Below are positions 9,444 to 21,161 of a stretch of DNA of 64,000 nt, in pieces. The translations under genes and the position numbers were made by a program. Within the stretch, counting starts at the first letter, position 1. The number at the start of each line of letters is the position of its first letter. The notes below the pieces were generated by a model. That model searched no databases, had not been told where the DNA came from, and saw nothing but the letters and a program-made list of their open reading frames with translations. This DNA is from Thermosynechococcus sp. (lineage in GTDB: Bacteria > Cyanobacteriota > Cyanobacteriia > Thermosynechococcales > Thermosynechococcaceae): NCBI RefSeq assembly GCF_025999095.1, contig NZ_AP024678.1, forward strand, positions 2,263,527 through 2,327,526. Direction: 5' to 3'.

Positions 9444-9958
9444 GGACAGGGGGTTAGCGCTTGAGCAAGATCGGCGGCTGTCAGTTGTTCGTAGCGTTCA
9501 AAGGGTTGATGGATCCAAGGATTTTCGGGCAGGTAATGAACGTAGTAGTCTGGACGAAGGCAAGAGGCTGCTTTGTACCAGAGGACAGCGGTGCGCACTT
9601 CCTCCACGGCAAAACCATATTTAACCTCCAGCCAGCGCAGGGTTTTTTGCAATGAAAGACCAGAGTCCACCAAATCATCCACCAAAAGGACATGGCTGCC
9701 CAGGGTAGCGGTGGTCATCGTTAAGTCCCGCGCAAAGGTAATGCGACCCCGCTCTTGATTATTGACACCGCCATAGGCGGATACCGCCAGAATTGCCAGG
9801 GGTTGCTTAAATAGGCGGCTGAGAATGTCCCCCACCCGCAGGCCACCCCTAGCCAAGCAGAGGATTTGATTGAACTGCCATCCTGACTCATAGATGGCGA
9901 TCGCCAGCTGTTCAATCGTACGATGATACTCTTCCCAATCCACGTACAAATCTGCCAT
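9440..9958 (-). CDS. phosphoribosyltransferase family protein
   Basis: A 172-residue type I phosphoribosyltransferase. The PRPP-binding motif [14 protein letters not shown] lies in the second half, and the N-terminal [14 protein letters not shown] resembles xanthine/hypoxanthine PRTases. The C-terminal [14 protein letters not shown] is typical of the xanthine-PRT-like group (a WI motif for base stacking). The preferred start is ATG 9956-9958, just after the crtB stop; a longer frame to 9985 would run into crtB. A role in purine-base salvage is likely, but the base is not determined. The stop overlaps the pyrB start by 4 nt. Confidence 0.82.
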   Translation of the reverse strand: MADLYVDWEEYHRTIEQLAIAIYESGWQFNQILCLARGGLRVGDILSRLFKQPLAILAVSAYGGVNNQERGRITFARDLTMTTATLGSHVLLVDDLVDSGLSLQKTLRWLEVKYGFAVEEVRTAVLWYKAASCLRPDYYVHYLPENPWIHQPFERYEQLTAADLAQALTPCP

Positions 9959-9963
9959 AGTGC

Positions 9964-12376
<2,413 letters not shown>

Positions 12377-12424
12377 TCATATTGTTTCATATTATATTTA
12401 CAAAACGTTACGGAAACACCTGCC

Positions 12425-13060
12425 TTAGGCTAATGTTGGGTCTGAATTTGCCCAAGAGGCTGTACTTCCCATCGGGCCAAGGTAACGGCAGAGGTAGGGA
12501 GAAAAGACTTCATAGATGAGGGTAATGGGACGGCGCTCGTGCCAAAAGAGGTAATGGCGTCCCCAGAAAGGCCCTGGCTCCCCAAAGGCTGCCGCCAACG
12601 TTTCAGAGTGGCCCAGATACACCGCCTGAATGTCCCGATAAAGCTCCACCTTGCGCTGGGCGAGGTTTGTCCAAATCGGCATGGCACGGTTTTGCAAATA
12701 CTCATCCACGTGGGCGGCTTCCCACCAGGAGGTGGCATAGGCCAAGCGTTGACCCGACGCTGTTCGCAGCCACACTTGCCGCCGTAGCCGTGGGCCGGGA
12801 ATCAGTTGCAGTTGCGCCGGGGCGCGATCGCCCGCATGCCCAATCGGCGACATATCAATCACATCCACTTCCGTGGTTTCGCCGGTCAGCAGTTGCAGAT
12901 GACGAGTCGGCGAACCATCCCCAAGAATCAGGATTTGCCACGCCGGCGCTAAAAGATCATGGGGCAAGCCTTGGGCGATCGCCGCTGCATCCCCCTGCCA
13001 AAGGGGCTCAAGGGCATACCAAGGGGTTGAGCAGGTGGAGGGCAACAGCGAAACAGTCAA
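12425..13060 (-). CDS. chorismate lyase-like protein (4-hydroxybenzoate synthesis)
   Basis: A 211-residue protein of the chorismate-lyase/DUF98 family that converts chorismate to 4-hydroxybenzoate and pyruvate. In cyanobacteria this supplies the plastoquinone ring. Seen in the sequence: SPWYALEPL-like N-terminus, VDVIDMSPIGHAG, RQVWLRTASGQRLAYATSWW and the C-terminal GRHYLFWHERRPITLIYEVFSP with its conserved Glu. The family assignment comes from this pattern and from recall of the Synechocystis homologue. It is divergent from E. coli UbiC. It lies just upstream of the carotenoid genes on the same strand, separated by a 108-bp gap. Confidence 0.75.
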   Translation of the reverse strand: MTVSLLPSTCSTPWYALEPLWQGDAAAIAQGLPHDLLAPAWQILILGDGSPTRHLQLLTGETTEVDVIDMSPIGHAGDRAPAQLQLIPGPRLRRQVWLRTASGQRLAYATSWWEAAHVDEYLQNRAMPIWTNLAQRKVELYRDIQAVYLGHSETLAAAFGEPGPFWGRHYLFWHERRPITLIYEVFSPYLCRYLGPMGSTASWANSDPTLA

Positions 13061-13187
13061 GGCCGTAACACAGTGCTTAACAAAACTTCGTCAATTGTAG
13101 CAAGGATTTTCTCTGGGGCTGAGGGTGGCACGAACAGCCAAGACCTAGAGTACAGTCGTAGTGAGCAGCACTCTTAGGGTAACTTCT

Positions 13188-13844
13188 ATGGCAACCACCG
13201 CAGCATCTACCCTTGAACTCACACCGGAACAAACGGCCCTTTGGATCAAGGGGCTTTTGAGCATTGCCTGCGCCGATGGTCATTTTGATCCAGAAGAGAA
13301 GCAACTGATTGCAAGCCTAATTCAAGAGGAAATCGCTCCGGAAATTGACACTGATCACTTTGCCCCCGTCACCGATGCAGAACTGGTGGCAGCCTTTGGG
13401 GGCGATCGCGCCCTTGCCGAAAATTTTGTGCGTACCGCCGTAATGGTGGCGCTTGCCAATGGCATTTACTCCCAATCAGAGGATGCCGAACTGCAACGCT
13501 TCTGCCGCGCCTTAGGACTAGAAATTGATGCCCTAGAGTCCCTAAAACATACCCTTGATGGTCAGCACGGGAGCAATGAACAAACCCTGCGCCTCCTGGA
13601 TCCGGTGCGCCATTGGCTGGATGGTTTAGAGATCAAAGATGCCAAGGTCGCTCGCTTTCTCTGCCGCCTGATTCCCGCCCAATGCCCCTTTGAGCGCGAC
13701 ATTACCCTCTTTGGTCGCAAGATTGTCCATATTCCCCCCCTCTGTAAACTCAATCCCCTTTATGATCAACTAGTGGGGTTGCGCTTCCGCGCGCTCACCT
13801 ATTTAGCGGATGAGTGTGGTGAAGACATTACCCCCTACTGTTAG
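13188..13844 (+). CDS. TerB-like plus Mo-nitrogenase C-terminal (Mo-nitro_C) domain protein
   Basis: A 218-residue, two-part protein. The N-terminal 120 residues are helical with ACADGHFDPEEKQLI and ALANGIYSQSEDAELQRF, acidic motifs like the TerB/tellurite-resistance fold. The C-terminal 75 residues match the cyanobacterial Mo-dependent-nitrogenase C-terminus family (PF06967): RFLCRLIPAQCPFERDI, then HIPPLCKLNPLYDQLVGLRF. The three Cys could bind metal, but this is inference. Despite the family name there is no nitrogenase here. ATG 13188-13190 is preferred; a GTG at 13161 would add nine residues. The gene precedes rimO by 22 bp on the same strand. Confidence 0.75.
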   Translation: MATTAASTLELTPEQTALWIKGLLSIACADGHFDPEEKQLIASLIQEEIAPEIDTDHFAPVTDAELVAAFGGDRALAENFVRTAVMVALANGIYSQSEDAELQRFCRALGLEIDALESLKHTLDGQHGSNEQTLRLLDPVRHWLDGLEIKDAKVARFLCRLIPAQCPFERDITLFGRKIVHIPPLCKLNPLYDQLVGLRFRALTYLADECGEDITPYC

Positions 13845-13866
13845 ATGGTGCTGACGACCTATTTAG

Positions 13867-15201
13867 ATGCCAAACCCAACAAAACCGAAAATTGCCTTTG
13901 CCCACCTTGGCTGTGATAAGAACCGCGTGGATACGGAGCACATGATTGGTCTGCTGGCCGCAGCGGGCTATGGGGTGGGTACCGATGAAACCGAAGCCGA
14001 CTACGTCATTGTCAACACCTGTAGCTTTATTCAAGCCGCCCGCGAAGAGTCGGTGCGCACCCTCGTGGAGCTGGCGGAGGCCAATAAAAAAATTGTAATC
14101 ACAGGCTGCTTAGCCCAGCATTTTCAGGGGGAACTATTGGCGGAGCTTCCCGAGGCGGTGGCCGTTGTCGGCAGTGGCGACTACCAGCACATTGTGGAGG
14201 TGATTGAGCGGGTAGAAATGGGTGAGCGGGTACAGCAAATTAGTGCGGTGCCCACCTACATTGCCGATGAAACCGTTCCCCGCTACCGCACGACGCCGGC
14301 CCCTGTGGCCTATCTGCGGATTGCTGAGGGCTGTGACTATCGTTGTGCCTTTTGTATCATTCCCCAGCTGCGGGGCAACCAGCGATCGCGCTCCATTGAG
14401 TCCATTGTTAGCGAAGCTCACCAGTTAGCGGCTGAGGGGGTCCAAGAAATCATCATTGTTTCCCAGATTACGACAAATTACGGCCTGGATCGTTATGGCC
14501 AACCGCAACTGGCGACTCTGATTCGCGCCCTCGGCGAAGTGGATGTGCCGTGGATTCGCTTGCATTATGCTTATCCCACTGGGCTAACCCCTGAGGTGAT
14601 TGCAGCAATGCGGGAAACCCCCAACATCTTGCCCTATTTGGATTTGCCATTGCAACATTCCCATCCCGAAGTCCTACGGGCAATGAATCGGCCTTGGCAA
14701 GCAGGGGTTAACGATCGCCTGATTGAACGGCTGCGGCAGGAATTACCGGAAGTAGTGATGCGGACGACCTTTATTGTGGGTTTTCCCGGTGAAACCGAGA
14801 GCCAGTTTGCGCATCTCTGCCAGTTTGTGCAGCGGCATGAATTTGACCATGTGGGGGTGTTTACCTACTCCGCCGAGGAAGGGACTGCTGCCTATGAGCT
14901 GCCGGATCAGATTCCCGAGGAGATCAAACTGGCGCGGCGCGATCGCCTCATGCAACTGCAACAACCCATTGCCCAGCGCAAAAATGCCGCTGAAGTGGGT
15001 AAAACTGTGCCGGTACTCATTGAGCAGGAAAACCCGCAAACGGGGGAATTCATTGGGCGATCGCCCCGATTTGCCCCGGATGTGGATGGGGTTGTCTATG
15101 TCAAGGGAGCCGCTACCCTAGGCACGATTGTCCCCGTAGAAATTACTGCTGCTGATATTTACGATCTGTACGGCATCATCCCCACCTCAGTTCGGTTTTA
15201 A
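13867..15201 (+). CDS. rimO: ribosomal protein uS12 methylthiotransferase RimO
   Basis: Radical-SAM enzyme that adds a methylthio group to the conserved Asp of ribosomal protein S12. The UPF0004 N-domain opens [18 protein letters not shown], with later cysteines at NTCSF and TGCLAQ holding the auxiliary 4Fe-4S cluster. The radical-SAM CxxxCxxC motif is [13 protein letters not shown]. The C-terminal TRAM domain is present (about residues 375-444). At 444 residues it is full length. RimO rather than MiaB is chosen because of the HLGCxKNxVDxE N-terminus. Confidence 0.93.
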   Translation: MPNPTKPKIAFAHLGCDKNRVDTEHMIGLLAAAGYGVGTDETEADYVIVNTCSFIQAAREESVRTLVELAEANKKIVITGCLAQHFQGELLAELPEAVAVVGSGDYQHIVEVIERVEMGERVQQISAVPTYIADETVPRYRTTPAPVAYLRIAEGCDYRCAFCIIPQLRGNQRSRSIESIVSEAHQLAAEGVQEIIIVSQITTNYGLDRYGQPQLATLIRALGEVDVPWIRLHYAYPTGLTPEVIAAMRETPNILPYLDLPLQHSHPEVLRAMNRPWQAGVNDRLIERLRQELPEVVMRTTFIVGFPGETESQFAHLCQFVQRHEFDHVGVFTYSAEEGTAAYELPDQIPEEIKLARRDRLMQLQQPIAQRKNAAEVGKTVPVLIEQENPQTGEFIGRSPRFAPDVDGVVYVKGAATLGTIVPVEITAADIYDLYGIIPTSVRF

Positions 15202-15229
15202 CCCTAGGCGAATCGGAAACATTGGGGCT

Positions 15230-16504
15230 ATGGTCAAGGCAGTTGGGGACGTTGCATCGGCTGCTATGGGGCGCTCGCATTCCACCATTGCTCGTTATGA
15301 TACCCGTGCCAGCGATCGCTTTTGGCAGTGGCAAGCGGGGGTTGCTGCCTTAGAAAAATTATTGGCAGTGATGCATCCCATTGAGGGCTTTTTAGTTTCT
15401 TTCCCCAGCCTTATTCTTCAAGACTGTCCCTTAAAAACCTATGTCCTCATTCCCCAGGGGCGATCGCTTCCGTACTTGCCGCCATCAGGGGCCAATTCTG
15501 CTCTCCCCGCGATGACCCTTTTGCCCCTAGTGCAGGGGGGAATGAGTCCCTTTTGCTTGCTTCTAAGTCCAGAGGTGAATCTTTTGCTGGTTTATCAAGG
15601 GGAGCAAGGACTGCACTTTTCCTTTGCCCCTGAGGAAATTCATGCTTTTTGGCAGCAGTTGCGGCAGCAACTTCCCTCAACCGATCTCCACGCCATTGAT
15701 GAGTGGTTTGCCAGTGTGGAGATGGTACCCCCGAGCTATCGCTTGGTGAGTCAATTTGGTCAATGGCTACTGGACTATAGTCAACCGGAAACCACGTCCC
15801 TGCCTGTAACTTCTATCCCCATGGCCCCTGAGATTCGGCTGCTCCAAGCCCTCTCCCACGAGGTGCGTACCCCCCTCACCACCATTCGTACCCTTATCCA
15901 ATTGCTACAACGGCAAGAGAATCTCCCTCAGCGCACATACCAGTATCTGCAAAAGATTGGTCAAGAGATTCAGGATCAAATCAGCCGCTTTAATCTCCTG
16001 AGTGATGCTGCTGAAATCTTCACCAGTCCTAACCCCAAACCCCGCCTTGCTTTTGGGCAGACCCCCTTGGCGGAACTCTTGACAACCAACTTGGCTCGCT
16101 GGCAAAAACAGGCGGCGCGGCGGCAGGTCAAATTAGTGCTAGATTATCCCCCCAATTTACCCGTTGTCCTCAGTGATCCAGCCTCCCTAGATCAAGTCTT
16201 GACCGGGTTAGTGGAATACTATAGCCAAACCCTTGCCTCGGAGAGTGAACTGCAATTGGTAGTGCAGCGGGCAGGACAGCACGTGAAGCTAGAATTACGA
16301 TCGCCCCAGTATAAACACCGCAGTGATCTTGCTGCCTTGGGGCACCTCCTCCTCTGGCATCCGGCAACCGGACAAGTGAGTCTGAACTTTCAGGCGGCAA
16401 AACTCCTGATTGAAGCAGTTGGCGCTAAGGTGATTCAACGGCGCGATCGCCAAGCGGGCGAAATTCTCACCCTTTACTTGCCCATTGCCGAAAACAGTGG
16501 CTGA
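15230..16504 (+). CDS. histidine kinase-like protein with degenerate ATPase domain
   Basis: This 424-residue protein has a 190-residue N-terminal region without recognised motifs. A clear HisKA H-box follows, ALSHEVRTPLTTIRTL, with His210 as the candidate phosphorylation site. The C-terminal HATPase-like region is eroded. Where an N-box should be there is DQVLTGLVEYYSQTL, with no Asn. No G1 (DxGxG) or G2 box is seen, though the ending AGEILTLYLPI resembles the last strand of HATPase. No transmembrane helix is evident. It may be a phosphotransfer scaffold or pseudokinase. Its 3' end overlaps convergent mutM by 31 bp. Confidence 0.72.
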   Translation: MVKAVGDVASAAMGRSHSTIARYDTRASDRFWQWQAGVAALEKLLAVMHPIEGFLVSFPSLILQDCPLKTYVLIPQGRSLPYLPPSGANSALPAMTLLPLVQGGMSPFCLLLSPEVNLLLVYQGEQGLHFSFAPEEIHAFWQQLRQQLPSTDLHAIDEWFASVEMVPPSYRLVSQFGQWLLDYSQPETTSLPVTSIPMAPEIRLLQALSHEVRTPLTTIRTLIQLLQRQENLPQRTYQYLQKIGQEIQDQISRFNLLSDAAEIFTSPNPKPRLAFGQTPLAELLTTNLARWQKQAARRQVKLVLDYPPNLPVVLSDPASLDQVLTGLVEYYSQTLASESELQLVVQRAGQHVKLELRSPQYKHRSDLAALGHLLLWHPATGQVSLNFQAAKLLIEAVGAKVIQRRDRQAGEILTLYLPIAENSG

Positions 16505-17328
16505 CACTGGGGACAATAGTGACTGGATCGCCCTGCCAAGCGCAGCCGTTCAATGGTTGTGCCACAGACACGGCAGGCTTCCCCTTTACGACCATAAACC
16601 CATGCTTGGGCCCCATAGCGACCATTCACCCCCAGCGGAGTGACAAAGCTACGAATTGTCGTGCCACCCGCTGCGATTCCTGCCCTCAGCACTTGACGAA
16701 TGACCTGGTGGAGGCGAACGATCTGCTCAATCGCCAGGGTATCGGTGGGTAGGGCGGGGTGCAGACCACTCAAGAAAAGACTCTCATCGGCATAGATATT
16801 CCCCATGCCCGCAACAATAGTTTGATCCAAGAGCGCCGTTTTAATGGGGCGACGACAGTGAGCCAGCCGCGCCGCCAAGAATGCCACTGTAAAAGCCTCA
16901 CTCAGGGGCTCCGGTGCCAATGTGGCCAGCGCGGGAATCGCTTTCTCTGGGCGGCAGTGTGCCGGAATCCACCAACAGCGACCAAAAGTTCGTTGATCCA
17001 CAAAGCGGAGTTCTGCCCCCCTTTGGAAAAACCAGCGCACCCGCGTATGGGGACAGGGGGGCTGGGGAGTGGTCAGCCACAACAACTGGCCACTCATGCG
17101 CAGATGAATCACGAGGCAGCTGCCGTCATCTAGGGTCGCCAAAAGGTACTTGCCCCGTCGTTGCCACTGTTGAATGGCGCGATCGCGCAAGTGATCGATA
17201 AACGCCTGCGGCTGTTTGGGAAGCGCAATAGAACGGGCTAGAAGTATGTCAACCCCAACAATGGGTTGTTCAAGGGTGACGACTGCTAGCCCACGACGTA
17301 CCGTTTCAACTTCTGGTAATTCTGGCAC
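16474..17328 (-). CDS. mutM: bifunctional DNA-formamidopyrimidine glycosylase/AP lyase
   Basis: Fpg/MutM removes 8-oxoguanine and formamidopyrimidines and nicks the abasic site. The N-terminus is MPELPEVETVRRGL, with the catalytic Pro2 (after Met removal) and Glu3. The H2TH region carries ALLDQTIVAGMGNIYADESLF. The C-terminal zinc finger has four Cys in CRVCGTTIERLRL and HYCPQCQ. 284 residues is full length. It converges with the histidine-kinase-like gene (31-bp overlap) and lies 11 bp downstream of psaE on the same strand, so read-through from psaE is possible. Confidence 0.95.
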   Translation of the reverse strand: MPELPEVETVRRGLAVVTLEQPIVGVDILLARSIALPKQPQAFIDHLRDRAIQQWQRRGKYLLATLDDGSCLVIHLRMSGQLLWLTTPQPPCPHTRVRWFFQRGAELRFVDQRTFGRCWWIPAHCRPEKAIPALATLAPEPLSEAFTVAFLAARLAHCRRPIKTALLDQTIVAGMGNIYADESLFLSGLHPALPTDTLAIEQIVRLHQVIRQVLRAGIAAGGTTIRSFVTPLGVNGRYGAQAWVYGRKGEACRVCGTTIERLRLAGRSSHYCPQCQPLFSAMGK

Positions 17329-17339
17329 AATCCCAGAAA

Positions 17340-17573
<234 letters not shown>

Positions 17574-17770
17574 TTATCGTCCTAAAAATTTCTCAACGGC
17601 TAGAGTTAAGCCTACTATGACTACTACGGCTTGTTACGCTCGCTCCACAAAATTTCACAGAGCTTGCCATTTCTGGCGCTCAGTAAAGGGCGGTTATGTG
17701 TTTACTCCTTTACGAATCTCTGGGAAAAAAGGCTGTATACTAGCGGGGAACTCCTTTGCGTCGTCCTGTT

Positions 17771-18109
17771 ATGGCCAACACTATCGAAGTGATCAAGCTG
17801 TCTGGGGTCTTTGGTGGTCCGCAAGCTCAGGAATTTCGTCAAACCATTAGTGAGCTGGTTCAAGGGGGGACTAAAGCGCTATTGCTGGATTGTGGTAATG
17901 TTACCTTTATTGACAGTTCTGGCTTGGGTGCTCTTGTTGTTGCCCTGAAAACTGTCCGTGCAGGTGGGGGACAGCTTTACCTATGTAATATTCCTAAACA
18001 AATGATGATGCTCTTTGAACTCACGAGCATGGACAAGGTCTTTCAGATCCTCAAAGATGAGGAAGAATTCTTTTCATTGAAGCTACCTCCCCAACAGACA
18101 AATAACTAA
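17771..18109 (+). CDS. STAS-domain anti-anti-sigma-type protein
   Basis: A 112-residue single-domain STAS protein of the SpoIIAA/RsbV class. These bind anti-sigma kinases and are controlled by phosphorylation of a conserved Ser. That site is visible in VTFIDSSGLGALVVAL. The order of strands and helices (IEVIKLSGVFGG, KALLLDCGNVTF, GGQLYLCNIP) fits the family. ATG 17771 is chosen; a longer frame begins at 17756. TATACT at 17736-17741 could be its -10 element, with no good -35. No cognate anti-sigma kinase or PP2C phosphatase is adjacent. Confidence 0.88.
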   Translation: MANTIEVIKLSGVFGGPQAQEFRQTISELVQGGTKALLLDCGNVTFIDSSGLGALVVALKTVRAGGGQLYLCNIPKQMMMLFELTSMDKVFQILKDEEEFFSLKLPPQQTNN

Positions 18110-18136
18110 CTTCTCTTTCCTTGGGAGGCGATCCGG

Positions 18137-19198
18137 TTATCTGGCGACCAGTTGCGATCCTACGGCACTAGCCAATTGTTCGAGCATCGTTACTGTTGTC
18201 CCAAAGTCCACGCAGGGATCGGTAATGCTTTGGCCATAGACTAACTGTGAGAGATCTTTAGGAATTGGTTGATTACCCGCCTTGAGATGGCTCTCGATCA
18301 TCACACCCGCTAAATAACGGGAGCCTTGCTGCACCTGCTGGGCAAGATTCTCACACACTAGCACTTGGCGTTGGGCGTCTTTAGCAGCGTTGGCATGGCT
18401 ACAATCCACCATTAGCCGAGGTGTGAGTCCCTTGCGCTCTAAGAGTGCCGCAGCCATCTCGATGTGAGCCGCAGAATAGTTGGGGCCGTCTTTGCCGCCG
18501 CGCAATACAAGGTGAGTATCGGGATTCCCAGTGGTGGCAACAATACTGGCCCGGCCTTCGGCATTAATTCCCAAAAAATGGTGTGACTGCTGGGCTGCGA
18601 TCATGGCATTAATCGCAGAATCTAAGTGGCCATCAGTGCCATTTTTGAAGCCTACGGGCATCGAGAGACCGGAGGCCATTTGACGGTGAGTTTGGCTTTC
18701 GGTGGTGCGAGCACCAATAGCTGTCCAACTGACAACGTCGGCAATATACTGGGGAATGATCGGATCGAGTAATTCTGTAGCGGCGGGTATCCCCAAGTTG
18801 GCCAAATCCAGCAGTAGCTTACGGGCGAGGCGTAGCCCCGTGTTGATATCATAGCTGCCATCGAGGTGCGGATCGTTGATGAGGCCTTTCCAACCTACAG
18901 AGGTCCGTGGTTTTTCAAAGTAAACCCGCATAACAATTTCCAGACTATCCTGCAGGCGATCGCGCACCCGAGCCAACTTTTCCCCATATTCCAGCGCTGC
19001 CTTGACATCATGAATCGAACAGGGCCCCACAATGACCAGCAGGCGGCGATCGCGCCCCTTGAAAATGTCACGAATGCGATCGCGAGTTGTGGCCACAAGG
19101 GTAGCTTGGGATTCAGTCAGCGGTAAATCCGCCAGCAGGGTAGCAGGCGTCAACAAGGGTCGCGTCTCAACAACGTGAAGATCAAACGTTTGCGGCAT
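18137..19198 (-). CDS. aroG: 3-deoxy-7-phosphoheptulonate synthase (class I DAHP synthase)
   Basis: First enzyme of the shikimate pathway: PEP plus erythrose-4-phosphate gives DAHP. The class I signature is clear: LLVIVGPCSIHDVKAALEY, then MRVYFEKPRTSVGWKGLIND, GARTTESQTHRQMASGLSMPVGFKNGT (given here as GARTTESQTHR and MPVGFKNGT), LRGGKDGPNY and MVDCSHANAAK. At 353 residues it is the AroF/G/H length. The isoenzyme type and the inhibiting amino acid cannot be told from sequence alone, so the symbol is by class. It converges with the STAS gene (27-bp gap). Confidence 0.93.
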   Translation of the reverse strand: MPQTFDLHVVETRPLLTPATLLADLPLTESQATLVATTRDRIRDIFKGRDRRLLVIVGPCSIHDVKAALEYGEKLARVRDRLQDSLEIVMRVYFEKPRTSVGWKGLINDPHLDGSYDINTGLRLARKLLLDLANLGIPAATELLDPIIPQYIADVVSWTAIGARTTESQTHRQMASGLSMPVGFKNGTDGHLDSAINAMIAAQQSHHFLGINAEGRASIVATTGNPDTHLVLRGGKDGPNYSAAHIEMAAALLERKGLTPRLMVDCSHANAAKDAQRQVLVCENLAQQVQQGSRYLAGVMIESHLKAGNQPIPKDLSQLVYGQSITDPCVDFGTTVTMLEQLASAVGSQLVAR

Positions 19199-19233
19199 GG
19201 ATTAGCAATCAGCACTTCTTTCATCATAACTCT

Positions 19234-20370
19234 CTAGCTGCGATCCGCGCGCCACAGGAGGGCGATCGCCACCACCAAGCCAATACTGTGGGGCAACCAC
19301 GCCGCCGCCAGGGGCGAGAGGGTGCCAATAGTCCCCAGTGCACCGAGAAAAAAGGTAAGCACGTACTGACCAAACACCACCGCCACACTAATGCCAAATC
19401 CCTGCCGCCCCCGCCGCTGGGAGGGACTGAGGCCAAACCCCACCCCTAAAAGGGCAAAGACCACGGCCAAAAAAGGCTGAGCATAGGACTGAGCCAAATG
19501 AACCTTGAGGGCACGCACCAGTTCTGGCTCTTGATCGGGATCGAGACGCTGCAGGGCACGGCGTGCTTGGGTGATCGAGAGTTCATTCACATCTGTGGGC
19601 CGCAGTGGTTGGGATTGGGCAGGCCGAGGCAAGCGGATCTCCTGTTGGTCAAATTGTAAAAGATTGCGGCTGACCCCCCTGTGGCTAATCAGATAGGCTA
19701 TGCCCTGAGAGAGTAACCAGCGACTCTCCCGTACATTCCACTCAGCGGATTTAGCACTAATGACCTGAGTCATCTGCGGTTCCGAAAAATCCAAAACTGT
19801 GATCCCCTGAATGCGGCTGCCATCAAAGCGATGCCCATAATACAGTCGCCGCACATTCCCGTGGCGATCGTACTCAGGGTAGAAAATATCGGTGCCTGAG
19901 CCAAGGGTGCGCTCCTGCTGCAGTAACTCGCGCATGAGTTTTTGCGATTCATACTTGGCGATCGGTACCGCTGTTTCATTCAGCGCGAGGGTCAACCCAC
20001 TCACACATAGAGCAAAAACCACCACAGGTATGAGGACACGGCCCAGACAAATGCCCACACTGCGCAGGGCAATCCACTCCCCCTCCTCCGCGAGCCGACT
20101 CATTGCCCCCACCACCGCCAGCAGCACAGCCATGGGAAAGACCAAGACCAAGACGGCAGGCAGTTGATAACCAATCAATTGCAGCAAGATCGTCAGGGGC
20201 AGTTGAGCATCGGCGATTTGCCGCACCAGATCAAAAATCGTGCCGACGGTCAACGCCAAGGTGGTAAAGACGCTGAGGCCAAAAATAAACCCCGGCAGTA
20301 GTAGCGAGAGAAGATACTGATCCAGCTTGGGAAGGGTCGGCAGCCAGATCCGCCGCGGTGCTCTAATCAT
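19234..20370 (-). CDS. lptF: LptF/LptG-family permease
   Basis: Inner-membrane permease of the LPS export ABC transporter (YjgP/YjgQ family). The 378 residues show three N-terminal hydrophobic helices, with LDQYLLSLLLPGFIFGL at the start. A periplasmic beta-rich domain of about 150 residues follows, then three C-terminal helices. The family feature EEGEWIALRSVGI, a cytoplasmic coupling helix, is near residue 95. lptB ends 2 bp upstream of its ATG, and lptA precedes lptB, so the order lptA-lptB-lptF defines an export operon. Only one of the F/G permeases is present here, which may form a homodimer in cyanobacteria (inference). Confidence 0.88.
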   Translation of the reverse strand: MIRAPRRIWLPTLPKLDQYLLSLLLPGFIFGLSVFTTLALTVGTIFDLVRQIADAQLPLTILLQLIGYQLPAVLVLVFPMAVLLAVVGAMSRLAEEGEWIALRSVGICLGRVLIPVVVFALCVSGLTLALNETAVPIAKYESQKLMRELLQQERTLGSGTDIFYPEYDRHGNVRRLYYGHRFDGSRIQGITVLDFSEPQMTQVISAKSAEWNVRESRWLLSQGIAYLISHRGVSRNLLQFDQQEIRLPRPAQSQPLRPTDVNELSITQARRALQRLDPDQEPELVRALKVHLAQSYAQPFLAVVFALLGVGFGLSPSQRRGRQGFGISVAVVFGQYVLTFFLGALGTIGTLSPLAAAWLPHSIGLVVAIALLWRADRS

Positions 20371-20372
20371 GC

Positions 20373-21161
20373 CTAGAAACGAAAATCCTCACCAAGGTAG
20401 TATTGCCGCACTTTGGCATCCTGTGCCAATTCCCAGCTATTCCCGGCAGCTAAAATCTGCCCTTCCCGTAAAATGTAGGCGCGGTCAATAATTTCCAGTG
20501 TTTCCCGCACATTGTGATCGGTAATGAGAATGCCCATTTGGCGATCGCGCAGCTTCGCAATCATGTCCTGGAGCTCATGCACGGCAATGGGATCCACGCC
20601 CGCAAAGGGTTCATCGAGCAGTAAAAAACTGGGTCCTTGGGGACCTGCGGCCAAGGCACGGGCTAGTTCAGTGCGCCGCCGTTCTCCTCCTGAGACTCGC
20701 CGACCGAGGGTGTGGGCAATATGGGTCAGCCGAAATTCACTCAGCAGTTGATCCAAGCGATCGCGCCACTGCCGCCGAGGCACCCCTGTTTCCTCTAAAA
20801 CCAAGAGAATATTTTCAGCAACCGTCAACTGGCGAAAGATACTTGGTTCCTGGGGCAGATAGCCAATGCCCCGCCGTGCCCGCTGATGTAGGGGAGCATG
20901 GGTAATATCGTCATCATCCAGCCATACTCGACCATAATCCGGTCGTTCAATCCCCGTGGCCATGTAAAAGGTTGTCGTTTTCCCTGCACCATTGGGCCCC
21001 AGCAGACCCACCACCTCTCCCCGTGCCACCGAAAGGCTGACATGATTCACCACCCAACGACTGCCATATCGCTTACAGACGCCCTCTAAACGCAGGCTTG
21101 TAGGCAGCGTAAACCGCTCATTGGGGCTGCACAGGTGTAAGAATTTGTTGGTTAGGGTCAT
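20373..21161 (-). CDS. lptB: LPS export ABC transporter ATP-binding protein
   Basis: Cytoplasmic ATPase that powers lipopolysaccharide extraction with the LptF/G permease. The 262 residues contain Walker A LLGPNGAGKTTTFYM, signature VSGGERRRTELARAL, and Walker B FLLLDEPFAGVDP with the switch His in ILITDHNVRETL. The DHNVRETL sequence is typical of LptB. The ATG at 21159-21161 lies within the 3' end of lptA (44-nt overlap), and no in-frame alternative start exists before the ABC domain. The roughly 20-residue N-terminal extension may be untranslated in part. Confidence 0.92.
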   Translation of the reverse strand: MTLTNKFLHLCSPNERFTLPTSLRLEGVCKRYGSRWVVNHVSLSVARGEVVGLLGPNGAGKTTTFYMATGIERPDYGRVWLDDDDITHAPLHQRARRGIGYLPQEPSIFRQLTVAENILLVLEETGVPRRQWRDRLDQLLSEFRLTHIAHTLGRRVSGGERRRTELARALAAGPQGPSFLLLDEPFAGVDPIAVHELQDMIAKLRDRQMGILITDHNVRETLEIIDRAYILREGQILAAGNSWELAQDAKVRQYYLGEDFRF

